The notes under the pieces are model-generated. The model worked only from the letters and a program-made list of their open reading frames with translations. It was not told the origin of the DNA and searched no databases. The position numbers were made by a program, and so were the translations under genes. A stretch of DNA of 36,648 bases, from contig DAOURK010000032.1 of the NCBI GenBank assembly GCA_030625085.1, positions 1 to 36,648 of the forward strand, in the 5' to 3' direction. This document shows positions 28,382 through 36,648 of this stretch, one piece after another. Within the stretch, counting starts at the first letter, position 1. Each line of letters begins with the position of its first letter. The stretch comes from Pseudomonadota bacterium. Its GTDB lineage: Bacteria > SZUA-182 > DTGQ01.

Positions 28382-29131
28382 TCATCTTCCCCTTATCTTA
28401 TTTTTAAAAATTTTGTATGCTTTAAATTTGCGATTTAAAGCATACAATAATCCGGCAGCGTAATCCTTTTGATCTTGTTTCCCTGCCAACTTTGCATATT
28501 CAGCGCCCAAAAATTCAGCATCTTCGTCACTAAGCCAAAGTCTTGAAAAATTTTTTAACCCCTCTTTAAAACCAACAGGTTTAAATTGCATCCGGTTCAC
28601 ATCCACAAGCGCAAATTTATATTTATCCGCCTCCTTCTTAATCAAAATATTCCCCGGTGAAAAATCAAGATGAATTATCCCTTTTTGATGCATAGCATAG
28701 GTAAAAAAAACAAACTGCCTGTAAATGCTTTCCACATCCTCAACTTGACGATTTTGTGCTTCTCTGATGGTAAAATCATAAAATATCTCTTCACTTACAT
28801 AATAACTTTCATCCAGTAATCCAAATCTTTTTTTTTCAACATAGCCTACCGGATTGGGCGCTGCAATTCCATTAGCCAATAGCCTTTGAGTATACTTAAA
28901 AGATCTTTTGGCCTTTGAAGCACGAAAAAAAGTATAAATGATTTTATAAAAAAAACATGGCCGTTTAAATGATTTAACCACAAATCTTTTATCTTCAAAG
29001 GTGATAACTTTTAAGGTATTTCGTGCTTGATGAATGATAGTGGAAGAGGCTTGAAAATAAGTCTGAATACCTCGTAACAAACTTGCATATGTATTATAAG
29101 CAGGATCGAAGATAATATTTACCACGCACAT
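28382..29131 (-). CDS. Kdo/heptose kinase-like protein (WaaP/InaA fold)
   Basis: 249 residues from ATG 29131, 4 nt after GAGGG; ATG 29134 and a TTG at 29194 are other in-frame options, the last giving a CxxC-containing start that I consider unlikely. It has a protein-kinase-like fold: the ATP-binding Lys in RFVVKSF, the catalytic loop GIIHLDFSPGNIL with Asp and Asn, and the metal-binding Asp in FALVDVNR. This resembles LPS core kinases. The location beside waaF supports a role in phosphorylating the LPS core, though aminoglycoside-type kinases share the fold. Confidence 0.78.
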   Translation of the reverse strand: MCVVNIIFDPAYNTYASLLRGIQTYFQASSTIIHQARNTLKVITFEDKRFVVKSFKRPCFFYKIIYTFFRASKAKRSFKYTQRLLANGIAAPNPVGYVEKKRFGLLDESYYVSEEIFYDFTIREAQNRQVEDVESIYRQFVFFTYAMHQKGIIHLDFSPGNILIKKEADKYKFALVDVNRMQFKPVGFKEGLKNFSRLWLSDEDAEFLGAEYAKLAGKQDQKDYAAGLLYALNRKFKAYKIFKNKIRGR

Positions 29132-29586
29132 CATTCCCTCAATATAGCGATAATATAGCCACCTGGGACATAAATGACATTTATTACATGTCAATTCATA
29201 TCAAAAATACATCCACTATTAATTGGCTGGGGTAGATCAATCATGGAAGGTAATAGTCCTATAAAATGAAAATTTTAGCATACCACCTCTTAAAGAGTCA
29301 ACGAAGATTAATGAGGATACAATCCTCATTTTGTCCCAAAATTTTTCTTTATTTTTTTATCTTTTTATATTATTATAATGAAATCTAAATATAAAAATTA
29401 AGGAGGATTTTTCTTTCTTAAAATTTTTCATAAAATAAACTGTTATAAAAATTAGTATTGATTAATTCGTAAAAAGTAATCTTCACAAAATTTGGGTTAC
29501 ATAAATTCAATAAATTATGTTGTGCGAAGACTCCAATTTTGGACTTTTTACGAGGCCATCATTATTGAATAAATAATCAAATTGTT
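29132..29586. other. Divergent intergenic region
   Basis: About 455 bp, AT-rich, with a full TIR element (29460-29560). An AAGGAGG at 29400-29406 is not followed by a usable start codon. No gene seen. Confidence 0.6.
29460..29560 (+). repeat. TIR element, full copy with different core
   Basis: Ends GATTAATTCGTAAAAAGT and GGACTTTTTACGAGGCCATC match the TIR family, but the 70-bp core is different and carries its own inverted pair (TCTTCACA / TGCGAAGA). It is 101 bp long. Confidence 0.7.
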
Positions 29587-30282
29587 ATGCCCTTTAAAAA
29601 TACTAAATTGGATACTTTTATCCCTTATTTTTCTCCTTATTTTGCCTTTCTTGGAATTAAAGCTATTGCCGATCTTTTCCCAAACGGTCTTTATTTAGGA
29701 TATATCTTAGCCTATGTAGCGGCAGCCGCCCTCCTTTGGATATTTCACCAAAAATATCAAGAGATGCATGAAAATAAAATAACCTCTTTAAATCTTTTTT
29801 GGGCATTAATAGTAGGTGTTATAGGAATTACCATTTGGATTTTGCCTTATCATTATATTGCCAATTTTGCCAAAACCGACGGTATCTTTGGTCTATTAGG
29901 AAGTCGCCAAAATACAATCAAATTACACCATTTACAGAAAAGCTGGCTTTCTCCATTTATTTTATTCCGTTTTGTTGGATATGTCCTGATAGTGCCGATT
30001 TTCGAAGAGCTTTTTATTCGTTCATTTTTATGGCGCTATATCATTAACCCCGATATAGAAAAAGTAGCTGTAGGAGAGTATACAGCCTTTGCCTTTTGGG
30101 GAACAGCCATACTATTTGCCTTATCTCATAATGAATGGATAGTGGCTTTTTTATACGCTGTTATTATAAATTTATTCCTCATTATCAAAAAAGACATAAA
30201 GTTATGTATGATAGCTCACGGCTTTTCCAACACAATTCTCATAATTTATGTCATAATAAGTGAAAATTGGTTTCTGTGGTAA
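29587..30282 (+). CDS. CPBP/CAAX-type membrane protease, exosortase-associated-like
   Basis: 231 residues with six or seven hydrophobic segments. The Rce1-like catalytic motifs are present: IFEELFIRSFLWRYI (EE...R), ILFALSHNEW (FxxxH-like) and MIAHGFSNTILIIYVI (HxxxN). The ending IIYVIISENWFLW and FPNGLYLGYIL resemble the CAAX-protease-related proteins that accompany exosortase/PEP-CTERM systems. No exosortase is in the window. No strong ribosome binding site is seen, but the frame starts cleanly with MPFKNTKLDT. Confidence 0.82.
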   Translation: MPFKNTKLDTFIPYFSPYFAFLGIKAIADLFPNGLYLGYILAYVAAAALLWIFHQKYQEMHENKITSLNLFWALIVGVIGITIWILPYHYIANFAKTDGIFGLLGSRQNTIKLHHLQKSWLSPFILFRFVGYVLIVPIFEELFIRSFLWRYIINPDIEKVAVGEYTAFAFWGTAILFALSHNEWIVAFLYAVIINLFLIIKKDIKLCMIAHGFSNTILIIYVIISENWFLW

Positions 30283-30445
30283 ACATTCATGGTCAAATAT
30301 TCAATTTGACCACCCCTGGAGATGAAAATAATATTTAGTAAAATATAATTTTTAGTGTAATGGGTATTTCCATGGTAAAAAAAAATTTATTTCGACGATG
30401 AAACAAAGATAAGTTTCCGAATAAATAATGAGAGGAGACATATCT

Positions 30446-30889
30446 ATGGAAAAAATCAGCATTGCTCGTCGACGCATAGAAAAACAAAACCTTCCCCTTT
30501 CTATTTCTAAAACCATAAACACTCATTCAATAAATTCTCCTCCAGAACCGAATACCCTTAAATTGACTCCCAGTTCCTTAGTTTCCCTGATCACTGAAGA
30601 AGCCCGTCTGGTTCAAACTGAAAAAAGGCAATTTACTATAGAAATTGTCTCCGGTTTTAAAAATCCCTTTAAGATGCTTGTTTCACTTCAACCACTCAAT
30701 TCAACCTGCTTCAATAACAAAAATTTTCTCACAACTCAAGAAACATCTCAACGCCTGCGTGTTTCAAAAAACACCATTTATCGTCAACTCCGATCAGGTA
30801 ATCTGTTAGGTCACAAAATCGGACGACAGTGGAGAGTCCCTTTAAGCGCTGTAACCTTGATAGAAAATCACACGAGGAGGGGTAGGTAA
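30446..30889 (+). CDS. Excisionase-type helix-turn-helix DNA-binding protein
   Basis: 147 residues from ATG 30446, spaced about 9 nt after GAGGAG; the earlier ATG at 30428 has no such site. The C-terminal 55 residues form an excisionase/MerR-like HTH: FLTTQETSQRLRVSKNTIYR, then QLRSGNLLGHKIGRQWRVP. The first 90 residues are Ser/Pro/Asn-rich with no clear domain. It abuts the ExeA-like ATPase gene with no gap, so the pair is translated together. Confidence 0.8.
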   Translation: MEKISIARRRIEKQNLPLSISKTINTHSINSPPEPNTLKLTPSSLVSLITEEARLVQTEKRQFTIEIVSGFKNPFKMLVSLQPLNSTCFNNKNFLTTQETSQRLRVSKNTIYRQLRSGNLLGHKIGRQWRVPLSAVTLIENHTRRGR

Positions 30890-32065
30890 ATGTATTACGA
30901 ATATTGGGGAATGAAAAAGGCTCCTTTTGATAATGTACCGGACCCTTCTCTTTATTGGAGTGAAAACAACTCTCTTGAAGATGCTATTTCAGAGATTTTA
31001 TTCGCCATTGAGGAAGGCAATGATTGTTTAGCTGTCCTTACAGGAAAAATTGGATCAGGAAAAACTTTGGGCCTGCGAATTATCTTAAACGAACTCGATC
31101 CGGAAAAATATCGTATTGCTTTTATTACTAATCCCGACCTCTCTTCAGTGCAGTTAATGCGTGAAATCATCGGCCAGTTGAAAAATAAAAAAATTACCAA
31201 CCGCTATAAAGACCAACTTCTGGAGGAATTGAACACTACCCTGTTTGACTGTGCCAATAAAGGTCAAAAGGTAATTATTTTTATTGATGAGGCCAATGTC
31301 ATGAACACAGCTCAATTGCACAACCTTCGACTTATGACTAACTTGCAGGATGATCAACAGAATATGATTATCTTTGTGCTCGCCGGTCAAGAAGAATTGG
31401 GGAAACGTTTAGAATCAAAAGCTTTGGAAAATCTTTACCAAAGGATTGGCGTTTACTGTCGTGTAAAAGGATTAACCGGTCCGGAAACAGTTCAACAATA
31501 TCTATCACACCGCATTAAGATTTGCGAAGGATCACCGGAAATATTTTCCCCAGAGGCGTATGAAGCAATCTGGCTTCATTCAGGTCAGGGAGTGCCGAGG
31601 CTGATTAATAAAATTGCAAAGCTTTGTTTGAAAGCCGGTGAAACCAATCAAATAAAAAAAATTGATGCTGAAATGGTCCATACCATAGCTTCGATGTTCG
31701 AGCGGGTAAAACCTCTTCTTCCCCAAATACCTCAGCAAAAAAACCCCGCTAAAAATAAAAAACCCCCTTCTCAATCTGATAATCATAAGGTATTTTCACC
31801 AGTTACTCAAACTCAGTTTCATGGGGATGCAATGGTAATAGATCTTATTGAGGGACTGTCACCCCAGATTCGTAATCAGTTACAATCTATGGAGGATAAG
31901 CAATTAGTGGACCTGGCCGGTAAAATGGCTATACAACTTATTCAAAAAAAAGGACAAAAATCAGCCGACGACCCGGTGATTGTTTGGCATTCCATCAAAG
32001 GCCGCATATACTCTGCACTTAAATCTATCCAAGAGCCTAAACGATACCATATAGGCACCTCCTAA
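30890..32065 (+). CDS. ExeA-like AAA+ ATPase
   Basis: 391 residues. The N-terminal YYEYWGMKKAPFDNVPDPS is the signature start of the ExeA/MshM family. It has Walker A GKIGSGKT, Walker B VIIFIDEAN, the sensor region MIIFVLAGQEELG and a winged lid part with GVPRLINKIAKLCL. About 90 further residues form a helical C-terminus without recognised domain (no peptidoglycan-binding domain as in ExeA itself). Relatives act in type II secretion, pilus assembly or exosortase-linked EPS loci. Its neighbour protease fits the last idea; this is an inference. Confidence 0.85.
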   Translation: MYYEYWGMKKAPFDNVPDPSLYWSENNSLEDAISEILFAIEEGNDCLAVLTGKIGSGKTLGLRIILNELDPEKYRIAFITNPDLSSVQLMREIIGQLKNKKITNRYKDQLLEELNTTLFDCANKGQKVIIFIDEANVMNTAQLHNLRLMTNLQDDQQNMIIFVLAGQEELGKRLESKALENLYQRIGVYCRVKGLTGPETVQQYLSHRIKICEGSPEIFSPEAYEAIWLHSGQGVPRLINKIAKLCLKAGETNQIKKIDAEMVHTIASMFERVKPLLPQIPQQKNPAKNKKPPSQSDNHKVFSPVTQTQFHGDAMVIDLIEGLSPQIRNQLQSMEDKQLVDLAGKMAIQLIQKKGQKSADDPVIVWHSIKGRIYSALKSIQEPKRYHIGTS

Positions 32066-32362
32066 AATATTTCACCCAAAAAAATTGCTGCCCGGATATT
32101 TCTCTCCCCTTATAAATCTATTAGTGAAATAAAAAATTACTACTTAAAACAAAGAGTTAAGAATATAATAAAAAAAAAGGATGAGAAATTTCTCAGCTTT
32201 TATAAATTATTATGTTATGATATGCAACAGCAATCAAAAATAGACTATAATTAAAGCCATACACCGACTCATTGAAATTCAAAATTCTATACTTACCCAG
32301 TCTAACGAAAATAAAAATAAATTGTGATTACCATATCAATTCAGGGAGAAAGGAATATCAGT
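32066..32362. other. Intergenic region upstream of carA
   Basis: About 300 bp, AT-rich. A perfect 14-bp palindrome TGAGAAATTTCTCA at 32182-32195, followed by GCTTTT, could be a weak terminator for the ATPase unit or a regulatory site for carAB. I cannot locate a convincing promoter. Confidence 0.45.
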
Positions 32363-33436
32363 ATGAAAGGATCATTACTCTTAGAGGATGGAAGTTCTTT
32401 TGAAGGCCTTTCAATAGGAGCGGCCGGAGAAAGGATAGGGGAAGTGATTTTCAACACGGCTGTAGTCGGATATCAAGAAATGATGACAGACCCTGCTAAT
32501 GCCGGTAAAATCTTAGTTCTTACCTATCCTTTGATAGGCAACTATGGTATGGCCCCTAAATTTAATGAATCCAAAAGATGCTGGATAGAAGGGTTGGTTA
32601 TTAAAGAAGAAAGCAAAATACCTTCCAACTGGCAAGCTGAGGATAGTTTTACTCATTTTCTAAAAAACGAAAAGCTTTTAACTCTCAGTGGAATAGATAC
32701 AAGAACATTGACTGTACATATTCGAGATAAAGGCCAGATGTTAGGAATAATTTCAAGTGATGGTACAAAGAAATCAGACATGATGAAAAAATTAAAAGCA
32801 TATAAAAAAAATATAAAAAAAGACTTTATTAAAGATACATCAGTAAATGAAATTACCAAAATTACTAACAATTCTTCCGGAGCAAAGATCGGCATACTGG
32901 ATTTGGGGATCTTGAATAACTTTCTCCGCCAATTAAAAACCTTGAGATGCAACATCACCTTGCTGCCTTACAATATGGATGCGGACAAAATTCTTGCCTT
33001 AAAACTTGATGGTTTAATAATTTCCAATGGGCCTGAAGATGATAAAGCAATTCCTGAAATTGTCAAAACATTTCAAAAAATTCTCGGCAAAATTCCTATC
33101 CTGGGAATTGCTACGGGTCACGAAATTATTGGCTTGGTCTTAGGAGGAAAGCGAACCAGGATGCAGGTGGGGCATCACGGCGTAAATTATCCTGTCAGGT
33201 CATCTTCTTCCTTTAAAGGTGACATTACTGTTCAAAACCATTCATTTGTTGTGGATGAGGATTCAATCAAAGATAAAAAAAATATTTCTGTCACCTTGCG
33301 AAATGTAAATGATAACTCCATTGAAGAGATGGAAAGTGTTCCTTTACGATTTATTTCCACCCAATACTATCCGGTAAGTCCGGGATTTGATGAAGTCCAC
33401 CAGGTATTTACCAAATTTTTAGGGATGATACATTAG
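32363..33436 (+). CDS. carA: Carbamoyl-phosphate synthetase small subunit, glutaminase triad lost
   Basis: 357 residues from ATG 32363 (AAAGGA upstream; a GTG 13 codons earlier is unlikely). The N-terminal CarA domain is normal: LLLEDGSSFEG, GEVIFNTAVVGYQEMMTDPA, LTYPLIGNYG, SGIDTRTLTVHIRDKG. The class I glutaminase domain is recognisable (HHGVNYPV, TVQNHSFVVDEDS) but catalytically broken. The nucleophile motif GICLGHQ reads GIATGHE with Ala250. The QYHPEASPGP motif reads QYYPVSPGF, with Tyr336 for His, Val338 for Glu and one residue deleted. The oxyanion-loop SNGPGDP reads SNGPEDD. DNA at 33110-33112 (GCT) and 33368-33376 (TAT CCG GTA) confirms this. The frame is intact, so the protein should still be made and may serve as a partner of CarB without hydrolysing glutamine. 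Confidence 0.93.
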   Translation: MKGSLLLEDGSSFEGLSIGAAGERIGEVIFNTAVVGYQEMMTDPANAGKILVLTYPLIGNYGMAPKFNESKRCWIEGLVIKEESKIPSNWQAEDSFTHFLKNEKLLTLSGIDTRTLTVHIRDKGQMLGIISSDGTKKSDMMKKLKAYKKNIKKDFIKDTSVNEITKITNNSSGAKIGILDLGILNNFLRQLKTLRCNITLLPYNMDADKILALKLDGLIISNGPEDDKAIPEIVKTFQKILGKIPILGIATGHEIIGLVLGGKRTRMQVGHHGVNYPVRSSSSFKGDITVQNHSFVVDEDSIKDKKNISVTLRNVNDNSIEEMESVPLRFISTQYYPVSPGFDEVHQVFTKFLGMIH

Positions 33437-33493
33437 CTGTTTGGCAACATTCAAAGTCTATAAAGTAACAGGAAGGGGAGGAAAGGTTACATA

Positions 33494-36400
33494 ATGCCAA
33501 AACGCAATGATATAAAAAAGATATTAATGATTGGCTCAGGGCCTATTGTTATTGGGCAGGCCTGCGAGTTTGATTATTCAGGTTCTCAAGCCTGTAAAGC
33601 TTTACGAGAGGAAGGTTATTATACTATCCTGGTAAACAGCAATCCGGCTACCATTATGACCGACCCCCATATGGCCGATGTAACGTATATTGAGCCACTT
33701 ACCATAGAGTCGGTCATAGAAATAATAAAAAAAGAAAAACCCGATGCCATTTTGCCTACCTTAGGTGGCCAGACCGGCTTGAACCTGGCTTATTTTCTAA
33801 TGAAAGAAGGTATCCTGAAAAAATATAGTGTTGAGTCCTTAGGGGCTGATGTTGAGGCCATTGCCAGGGCCGAGGATAGAGAGCTTTTCAAACAGGCCAT
33901 GAAAGAGATAGGCGTAGATACCCCCAAAAGCGGCATAGCAGTTAATCTGAAAGAGGGAATGGAGATAGGTCTTGGCATTGGATTCCCCTTGATTTTAAGG
34001 CCGGCTTATTGCATGGGAGGCAGCGGCGGCTCGATTGCTTACAACAAAGAAGAATTAGAAGAATCTTTAATCAATGCCCTTGAAATCAGCCCGGTTCATC
34101 AAGTATTGGTTGAACAATCAGTCCTGGGCTGGAAAGAAATAGAGTACGAAGTGATGCGGGATTGTGTTGACAATGTCATCATGATTACCTCTATGGAGAA
34201 TATAGACCCTATGGGCGTTCATACTGGAGACAGTATTGTCGTAGCCCCATCTCAGACACTGACCGGAGAAGAATACACCCAATTTGTAAACCTTTCTAAA
34301 AAAATTATCCGCAAAGTCGGCATAACCGGGGGAGGGGCTAATATTCAATTCGGTCAAAATCCTGATAATGGACACATTGTGATCATCGAAGTTAATCCGA
34401 GGCTTTCCAGAAGCTCGGCGCTGGCTTCCAAGGCCACGGGCTTTCCGATTGCCCGGGTGGCCACCAAATTGGCCGTCGGTTATACGCTTCCCGAGGTTAT
34501 GAATCAGATTACCGGGCAAACAACCTCTTTCTTTGAACCGACTGTTGATTACTGTGTATTTAAGATCTGCAGATTTACCTTTGAAAAATTTCCCCAGGCT
34601 AAATGGGCCCTGAATACGGCTATGAAAGCTGTTGGTGAGGCCATGTCTATTGGAAGAAACTTTAAGGAAGCCCTCCAAAAAGGTATAAGGTCAACTGAAA
34701 CACGCAGGTTCGGCCTTGGCTCGGATGGGAAGGACAAAATCTCGGATAAGACATTATCCTCGGCCTCAAAGGAGTTAATTGATAAAATAAAAACCAAAAT
34801 AAGAATTCCCAATGAAAATCGACTCTTTTATATCAGATATGCGCTTAAAGCGGGGCTTACTGTTGATGAAATATATGACCTATCAAAAATCGACCGCTGG
34901 TTTATTGATAACATCAAACAGATTGTCGAGTTAGAGGGAGAAATAAAAAAATTTAAAAATGATAATATTAAAGCCGATATAACAATCCCGCCGGAGCTGC
35001 TGAAAAAAGCCAAGCAGTATGGCTTTTCAGATATACAGCTTGCCTTTCTTCTCCATTCAACAGAGAAAAAAATAAGGTCTCAAAGGAAACGACAAAACAT
35101 AAAAGCAGTCTATAAATTAGTAGACACCTGTGGGGGAGAATTTGCGGCCAAACAGCCTTATTATTATTCAACCTATGAAACATCCAACGAAAGTAAGCCC
35201 TCTTCAAATAAAAAGGTCCTCATCCTTGGGGGGGGACCAAATAGAATAGGACAGGGAATAGAATTTGATTATTGTTGCTGCCACGCCTCTTACGCCCTCC
35301 GAGAAGAGGGCATAGAAAATATCATGATAAATTGCAACCCGGAAACTGTATCTACGGATTATGATACTTCAAATAAACTGTACTTTGAACCATTAACTGT
35401 TGAAGATGTCTTAAATATTGTAGACCATGAAAAACCCGTTGGCATCATTGTCCAATTTGGCGGCCAGACCCCGCTTAATATTGCAGTACCTCTGGAAAAA
35501 GCGCGGGTAAAGATTCTAGGCACAAGTCCTGACGCTATAGACAGGGCAGAGAACAGAAAAAGATTTCAACAAATGCTCAAAAAGCTAAAAATCATCCAGC
35601 CTGATAATGGAACAGCCCTCTCTGTCAAAGGAGCATGGAAAGTGGCCAATAAAATAGGCTATCCTGTAGTTGTAAGACCTTCGTATGTACTCGGCGGCAG
35701 GGGCATGGAGATTGTCTATGATGATGAAGGGTTAGCCGATTTTATGGAAAAAGCATTAGAAGCCTCTCCCGAGCATCCCATCCTTATCGATAAATTCCTG
35801 GAAGATGCTATAGAAGTAGACGTGGATGCCATAGCTGACGGTAAGCAATGTGTTATAGGAGGCATAATGGAACATATTGAAGAGGCGGGTATCCATTCCG
35901 GCGATAGCGCTATGGTGCTTCCTCCCCATACTCTGGGAAAAGACCTCCTCAAAGAAATTAAAAAAAATACCTATGCTATTGCCAAAGAATTACAGGTAAA
36001 AGGGCTTTTAAATATTCAATATGCTATTAAAAATAATATCGTGTACGTGCTTGAAGTTAATCCGCGAGCCAGCCGAACCATTCCTTTTATCAGCAAAGTA
36101 ATGGGGGTTACCCTGGCCAAACTGGCTACCAAGGTAATGCTTGGGAAAACCTTACAAGAATTAGGATTTACCCAGGAAAAAGAGATAAGTTATTTTGCAG
36201 TGAAAGAGTCTGTCTTTCCCTTTATAAAATTTCCGGGTGTGGATGCTATTTTGGGTCCTGAGATGAAATCCACAGGGGAAGTCATGGGTATTGACGCCAC
36301 CTTTGGCACAGCTTATATGAAAAGCCAAATAGCTGCCGGGCAACGCTTACCGATAAAAGGTACCGTGTTTATCAGCGTAAAAAACCAGGACAAGAGAGAT

Positions 36401-36648
36401 ATTGTCTTTATTGCTAAAAAGCTGGCCGATCTTGGGTTCACCATTACAGCCACTTCCGGCACGGCGGATGTTCTCTTAAGAAACGATATATCTGTAAAAA
36501 CTTTACCCAAACTGTATGAAGGAAGACCTAATATTATTGATTTAATAAAGGACGGCAAGGTTGATCTTTTAATAAATACCCCTTCAGGGAAGGCAACCAA
36601 AAAGGATGAAACGAAAATACGATCTCATGCCATTCTTTATAGTATCCC
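33494..36648 (+). CDS. carB: Carbamoyl-phosphate synthetase large subunit (3' end off window)
   Basis: 1051 codons are visible of a family length of about 1070. It makes carbamoyl phosphate for pyrimidine and arginine synthesis. First half: [68 protein letters not shown] and the metal-binding [19 protein letters not shown]. Second half: [46 protein letters not shown] and [17 protein letters not shown]. Both ATP-grasp domains look intact. The C-terminal allosteric MGS-like domain begins at about residue 955 ([14 protein letters not shown]). GGAGG lies before the ATG, 57 nt after carA. Confidence 0.96.
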   Translation, partial: MPKRNDIKKILMIGSGPIVIGQACEFDYSGSQACKALREEGYYTILVNSNPATIMTDPHMADVTYIEPLTIESVIEIIKKEKPDAILPTLGGQTGLNLAYFLMKEGILKKYSVESLGADVEAIARAEDRELFKQAMKEIGVDTPKSGIAVNLKEGMEIGLGIGFPLILRPAYCMGGSGGSIAYNKEELEESLINALEISPVHQVLVEQSVLGWKEIEYEVMRDCVDNVIMITSMENIDPMGVHTGDSIVVAPSQTLTGEEYTQFVNLSKKIIRKVGITGGGANIQFGQNPDNGHIVIIEVNPRLSRSSALASKATGFPIARVATKLAVGYTLPEVMNQITGQTTSFFEPTVDYCVFKICRFTFEKFPQAKWALNTAMKAVGEAMSIGRNFKEALQKGIRSTETRRFGLGSDGKDKISDKTLSSASKELIDKIKTKIRIPNENRLFYIRYALKAGLTVDEIYDLSKIDRWFIDNIKQIVELEGEIKKFKNDNIKADITIPPELLKKAKQYGFSDIQLAFLLHSTEKKIRSQRKRQNIKAVYKLVDTCGGEFAAKQPYYYSTYETSNESKPSSNKKVLILGGGPNRIGQGIEFDYCCCHASYALREEGIENIMINCNPETVSTDYDTSNKLYFEPLTVEDVLNIVDHEKPVGIIVQFGGQTPLNIAVPLEKARVKILGTSPDAIDRAENRKRFQQMLKKLKIIQPDNGTALSVKGAWKVANKIGYPVVVRPSYVLGGRGMEIVYDDEGLADFMEKALEASPEHPILIDKFLEDAIEVDVDAIADGKQCVIGGIMEHIEEAGIHSGDSAMVLPPHTLGKDLLKEIKKNTYAIAKELQVKGLLNIQYAIKNNIVYVLEVNPRASRTIPFISKVMGVTLAKLATKVMLGKTLQELGFTQEKEISYFAVKESVFPFIKFPGVDAILGPEMKSTGEVMGIDATFGTAYMKSQIAAGQRLPIKGTVFISVKNQDKRDIVFIAKKLADLGFTITATSGTADVLLRNDISVKTLPKLYEGRPNIIDLIKDGKVDLLINTPSGKATKKDETKIRSHAILYSI

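Noticed and set aside
29131-29194. CxxC-containing N-terminus of the kinase-like protein (TTG start at 29194)
   Set aside because: A TTG start without a binding site is less likely than ATG 29131 with GAGGG upstream.

Overview
The window is AT-rich bacterial DNA from an organism with a Gram-negative envelope: it has a WaaF-type heptosyltransferase, a Kdo/heptose-kinase-like protein and ADP-heptose-style cysteine motifs. Proteins are recognisable but divergent, and several core enzymes have unusual architectures. This suggests a deep-branching, probably uncultured lineage; the sequence alone does not let me name the phylum.

Layout. 1-1185: 5' part of a DUF4338 (DruA-like) gene running off the left edge, apparently continuing into a transposase-like domain. 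1186-3473: a long gene-free region packed with inverted repeats, including a GC-rich block at about 1310-1700 that looks like a structured RNA. 3474-5795: a secreted Gly/Tyr/Met-rich repeat protein and a small membrane protein with a cysteine-rich tail. 5952-15171: a block of minus-strand genes (unknown protein, TPR protein, Xaa-Pro peptidase, accB, accC, dksA, phosphohexomutase, CofD-like protein). 15910-24635: a plus-strand F-type ATP synthase operon, a-b-c-alpha-gamma-beta-epsilon, followed by an unknown gene. 24874-29131: envelope polysaccharide genes (GT4 glycosyltransferase, heptosyltransferase, glycosidase-like protein, kinase-like protein). 29587-32065: CPBP/CAAX-type membrane protease, excisionase-type HTH protein and ExeA-like ATPase. 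32363-36648: carA and carB (carB is cut by the right edge).

The most notable content is a remodelled ATP synthase. Subunit a carries an internal duplication whose first copy has Lys instead of the essential stator Arg. Subunit b precedes c. No delta gene is present, and alpha has an extra N-terminal domain of about 96 residues that could stand in for part of delta. Epsilon has an insertion of about 160 residues, rich in Pro, Met and Asp, inside its beta-sandwich. An unknown gene follows epsilon directly. The second striking case is carA: the small subunit of carbamoyl-phosphate synthetase has lost Cys, His and Glu of its glutaminase triad, so the enzyme should use free ammonia or an external ammonia donor.

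At the DNA level, a family of short elements with terminal inverted repeats (core TTCGTAAAAAGTC ... GACTTTTTACGAA) is scattered between genes: three full-length and three partial copies, in both orientations. A ten-unit heptamer tandem repeat lies just upstream of the CofD-like gene.
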